This document shows, piece after piece, positions 7,321 to 9,604 of a stretch of DNA of 9,604 nt (position 1 is the stretch's first letter; every line of letters begins with the position of its first letter). Both the position numbers and the translations under genes were made by a program. The notes below the pieces were generated by a model, which was not told where the DNA came from, did not search any database, and was given only the letters and a program-made list of their open reading frames with translations. This DNA is from Methylacidiphilum caldifontis (GTDB lineage Bacteria; Verrucomicrobiota; Verrucomicrobiia; Methylacidiphilales; CAMAQI01), in assembly GCA_945860255.1 (NCBI GenBank), contig CAMAQI010000079.1:1-9604 (forward strand). Reading direction: 5' to 3'.

Positions 7321-7881
7321 TTATTTGATCTCATCCTTTGTATGATGACTTAAAACAAAAGCAGTCACTTCCAAGATTCTTTTTTTACCCAAGACCTTTC
7401 CCCATTGAGGCATTCCTTTGGCTAACACTCCATTCGTGATCGTTTGAACAACCTGAGTCGGCTTTCCTCCATGAATCCATGTCGTATCCGCAAGATTTAC
7501 CCCAATTCCTCCTTTGAGTTCTGGACCGTGACAGGCGGCACAGTTCGCCATAAAGGTGGCTTTCCCCGCGGCAACCGAGACCCCCTCTTGGCTCATGCTC
7601 CAAAGCTGATCATCCGTGATCTCTGCACCTCCACTGGCAAGAGCGGCCATTTGAATTCGATTCAACTCCTGCTCCGCTTCAACCCCTTGATCGACAATCC
7701 CCCCCACTGAAGGCCAGTGAAACCAAAACCAATAGGCAAAGGCATAAATAATCGCAAGATACAAAGTCCATAGCCACCAATTCGGAAGCCGTTTATCATA
7801 CTCCTGAATTCCATCAAAAGAATGCGGCCGCAACGGATCTTCCTTTTGTTTCGTTGAGTTTTGTGGGATTTCTTCGTTCAT
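7321..7881 (-). CDS. ccoP: CcoP, short mono-haem cytochrome c subunit of cbb3 oxidase
   Basis: This 186-residue protein is the membrane-anchored cytochrome c subunit that passes electrons to CcoO and CcoN. The N-terminus has the CcoP signature HSFDGIQEYDKRLPNWWLWT (20-39), followed by a TM helix at about 36-56. A single cytochrome c domain has the haem site C114AACH118 and a likely axial Met at M157 (KGMPQW). Classical CcoP is about 300 residues with two haem c domains; here only one is present, and the gene is complete at both ends, so the second domain is absent rather than lost at a window edge. The ATG overlaps the ccoQ stop as ATGA and has AAGGAG 7 bases upstream. ccoG follows 3 bases downstream. 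Confidence 0.96.
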   Translation of the reverse strand: MNEEIPQNSTKQKEDPLRPHSFDGIQEYDKRLPNWWLWTLYLAIIYAFAYWFWFHWPSVGGIVDQGVEAEQELNRIQMAALASGGAEITDDQLWSMSQEGVSVAAGKATFMANCAACHGPELKGGIGVNLADTTWIHGGKPTQVVQTITNGVLAKGMPQWGKVLGKKRILEVTAFVLSHHTKDEIK

Positions 7882-8060
7882 CTTATTTCTCCTTCTTGAA
7901 TCCCTTCCTCATCGAGAGGTAAATCCCCAAGACGTTTGACCTCTTTTTTCGATAGTCGAATGGCATAGATTGTCATTGCGATAAAGATCACAAAAAAGAC
8001 CACAAAGGCCACTTGCGGTATCCAATCCATTCCCAACTCCCAATGAACTCTTTTAAACAT
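7878..8060 (-). CDS. ccoQ: CcoQ, small membrane subunit of cbb3 oxidase
   Basis: A 60-residue protein with one TM helix at about 13-35 and a charged tail (RLSKKEVKRLGDLPLDEE), the usual build of CcoQ (FixQ). CcoQ stabilises the oxidase complex, notably the association of CcoP. The identification rests mainly on its place between ccoNO and ccoP and on size and topology, since the family is poorly conserved. AAGGAG (8065-8070) sits 4 bases before the ATG. Its stop overlaps the ccoP start by 4 bases. It is separated from ccoNO by 89 bases, the only sizeable gap in the operon. Confidence 0.88.
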   Translation of the reverse strand: MFKRVHWELGMDWIPQVAFVVFFVIFIAMTIYAIRLSKKEVKRLGDLPLDEEGIQEGEIR

Positions 8061-8148
8061 AAATCTCCTTGGATTTAAAATTGATCAATCGGAATCCAAT
8101 GCAATGTTGATTGCAGCGATAACTCTTTATTGAAAATAAATCGTTCAT
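8053..8148 (-). CDS. Possible 31-codon bridging ORF between ccoNO and ccoQ (doubtful)
   Basis: An ATG one base after the ccoNO stop opens a frame of 31 codons that crosses the whole gap and stops at TAA 8053-8055, overlapping the first 8 bases of ccoQ. The peptide would begin MNDLFSIKSYRCNQHC and end INFKSKEIYV; it has no TM helix. The exact bridging would fit a translational-coupling peptide, and RCNQHC has a metal-ligand look. Against this, there is no good ribosome site, ccoQ has its own strong one, and a frame this short is likely by chance. The same bases also form inverted repeats. Confidence 0.15.
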   Translation of the reverse strand: MNDLFSIKSYRCNQHCIGFRLINFKSKEIYV

Positions 8149-8172
8149 TCTATTCTTTCACCGATTGATCAA
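8081..8172 (-). promoter_or_regulatory. Nested inverted repeats between ccoNO and ccoQ (candidate mRNA structure)
   Basis: On the minus-strand transcript, a perfect 12-bp stem can form between TTGATCAATCGG (8172-8161, the last codons of ccoNO) and CCGATTGATCAA (8092-8081). Inside its 68-base loop are two more perfect hairpins: TTTATT-TTC-AATAAA (8140-8126) and TGCAAT-CAAC-ATTGCA (8115-8100). Together they would make a three-way junction. The outer stem is followed by TTTT and then the ccoQ ribosome site about 10 bases later, which stays free. Such a structure could stop 3' decay of the ccoNO message, mark a cleavage site, or partly terminate, so that ccoNO and ccoQPG are expressed in different amounts. 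The repeats are seen directly; the function is inferred. Both outer arms contain the palindrome TTGATCAA, so a DNA-binding role is also possible. Confidence 0.45.
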
Positions 8173-9604
8173 CTTTTTCAGATTTTCCGAGTTGTTGAAG
8201 ATAGGCAATGAGCGCTACGATCTCTCGATCTGGTTCGACAAGAATTCCCTCTTTTTGAAGATTATCACTAATGAGCTTCCCTTGAGCCATCGCCTCTTGA
8301 TTGATCTCCTCCATTGTGCGTTTCGGATAGGGGACTCCCAATTGAATCATCACCTTGAGCTTCGACTCCAAGGCGCGGAGATCGGTTTTATCTTCAATCA
8401 ACCATCCATAATTGGGCATGTTCGAGCCGACAGAGACCGATCTTGGATTCTCCATATGCTTAAAGTGCCATGAGTCCGGATATTTACTCCCGACACGATG
8501 CAGATCAGGGCCTGTCCGCTTCGATCCCCATTGAAACGGATGATCGTAGATCGATTCCCCAATCTTTGAGTAAGCCCCATATCGCATCAGTTCACTGACA
8601 AAAGGACGAATCATCTGCGAGTGACAGTTATAACAACCTTCACGGATGTAAATATCACGTCCCGCCAACTCCAAAGGGGTATACGGAATCTGTCGATATC
8701 CCTCGATATGACTTTTATTATGCATGATCAAGGTCGGGATAATCTGAATCGACCCCCCAATCGCTGCCGCAAAAAAGGTCAAAACTGTAAAGGGCATTGC
8801 ATGATCGAGCAAACGATCATACCACTCTCCCCAGCTGCTCCCACTGAGCTCCATATGCAGATAACCAGCAACCAAAGTGAAGATTAACATCACTAAAGCA
8901 AAGATCTTCAAGGTATCTGGACCGACCCCAAACATCATCGTAAAGATAATGATCAGCAACGAGTACATCACCGGGGGATTGAGGAAAATCTTCCAAAATC
9001 CTAAGCCTGCTCCTATCCCATGAGCCTCCTCTTCAAGGACTTCAATGGTTCCGTTCACGGCCTTCCCCGTTCGAACAGTTCTGAATATGTTGTAAGCCAA
9101 CAAAATAAATCCAGCGAGATAAAGCAAGCCGCCAAGAAGACGGAGATGCATCATTGGACGAATCGAATTCAAGGTATCTAAAAAATTCGGATTCTTCAGC
9201 ACGCCATCTGAGCTTACGGCATTTAGCATCAACCCTTGTGTGATTCCAGAGACCCACATTGAAGCGACATAAAAAAGAATACCGATCATTCCGATCCAAA
9301 AGTGAAAATCGGCCAGTTTAATCGAATAAAGTTTGGTGTTCCATAAACGTGGAACCAACCAATAGATCATTCCTGCTGCCATAAATCCGTTCCACCCTAG
9401 AGTTCCGCTGTGCACATGCCCAATAGTCCAATCGGTATAATGGGAAAGGGCATTGACCGATTTGATTGCCAGCAACGGTCCTTCAAAAGTCGCCATTCCA
9501 TAAAAGGTAATTCCGGCAACGAAAAACTTAATCACAGGATCGGTTCTTAGTTTATCCCATGCCCCACGGAGAGTGAGCAGTCCATTGAGCATCCCACCCC
9601 ATGA
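8150..9604 (-). CDS. ccoNO: Fused CcoN-CcoO, catalytic and mono-haem subunits of cbb3 oxidase (5' end outside window)
   Basis: The frame runs off the right edge: four more codons (SWGG) precede the Met at 9592, which is internal, so the N-terminal half of CcoN is missing. Numbering from that Met, residues 1-245 match the second half of CcoN: FEGP with conserved E37, and GHVHSG with H59 and H61, ligands of the high-spin and low-spin haems b. Several further TM helices follow. A TM helix at about 267-287 then leads straight into CcoO, with no stop: haem c site C320YNCH324, the conserved block MIRPFVSELMRYG (327-339), and axial Met in SNMPNYGWL (M392). The protein ends with a soluble helical tail. 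Oxygen reduction occurs in the CcoN part and electrons enter through the CcoO haem. CcoNO fusions are known in several phyla. The promoter lies beyond the window. Confidence 0.97.
   Translation of the reverse strand, partial: SWGGMLNGLLTLRGAWDKLRTDPVIKFFVAGITFYGMATFEGPLLAIKSVNALSHYTDWTIGHVHSGTLGWNGFMAAGMIYWLVPRLWNTKLYSIKLADFHFWIGMIGILFYVASMWVSGITQGLMLNAVSSDGVLKNPNFLDTLNSIRPMMHLRLLGGLLYLAGFILLAYNIFRTVRTGKAVNGTIEVLEEEAHGIGAGLGFWKIFLNPPVMYSLLIIIFTMMFGVGPDTLKIFALVMLIFTLVAGYLHMELSGSSWGEWYDRLLDHAMPFTVLTFFAAAIGGSIQIIPTLIMHNKSHIEGYRQIPYTPLELAGRDIYIREGCYNCHSQMIRPFVSELMRYGAYSKIGESIYDHPFQWGSKRTGPDLHRVGSKYPDSWHFKHMENPRSVSVGSNMPNYGWLIEDKTDLRALESKLKVMIQLGVPYPKRTMEEINQEAMAQGKLISDNLQKEGILVEPDREIVALIAYLQQLGKSEKVDQSVKE

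Noticed and set aside
8081..8092. FNR/ANR-type box at TTGATCAA (cbb3 operons are often FNR-controlled)
   Set aside because: The half-sites lack the four-base spacer of TTGAT-N4-ATCAA, and the site lies inside the operon rather than before its promoter.

Overview
The window reads as chromosomal DNA of a respiring Gram-negative bacterium with moderate G+C. It holds the distal part of a cbb3-type (C-family) cytochrome c oxidase operon on the minus strand, facing a two-gene plus-strand unit (chemoreceptor plus 5'-3' exonuclease). The lineage cannot be fixed from sequence alone. A fused CcoN-CcoO subunit and a short CcoP with a single haem c occur in several non-proteobacterial groups, so a PVC-type or Bacteroidetes-type relative is possible, but this is a weak inference.

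Left part (1-2662, plus strand). About 270 bases of leader hold an extended -10-like element inside a perfect inverted repeat. A 501-residue methyl-accepting chemotaxis protein follows, and its stop codon shares one base with the GTG start of a 294-residue stand-alone 5'-3' exonuclease. The two units then converge over only 46 bases, which contain a weak candidate two-way terminator.

Right part (2709-9604, minus strand, read right to left). The order is: ccoNO (5' end outside the window), an 89-base structured gap, ccoQ, ccoP, ccoG, a 45-residue Trp-rich membrane protein in the usual ccoH/fixH position, a SafE/DsbD_2-like membrane protein, and the copper P-type ATPase ccoI. Every junction after ccoQ is 0-4 bases or overlaps, which indicates one transcript with translational coupling. 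CcoNO, CcoP and CcoQ make the oxidase. CcoG is a membrane Fe-S protein, CcoI a Cu(I) ATPase, and the SafE-like protein a probable metal or thiol assembly factor; together they would supply copper and assemble the enzyme. No ccoS gene is visible.

I found no tRNA, rRNA, CRISPR array or insertion sequence. The least ordinary signals are the nested inverted repeats between ccoNO and ccoQ (with a 31-codon reading frame that exactly bridges the same gap), the tiny membrane protein replacing CcoH, and the coupling of a chemoreceptor to a nuclease gene.
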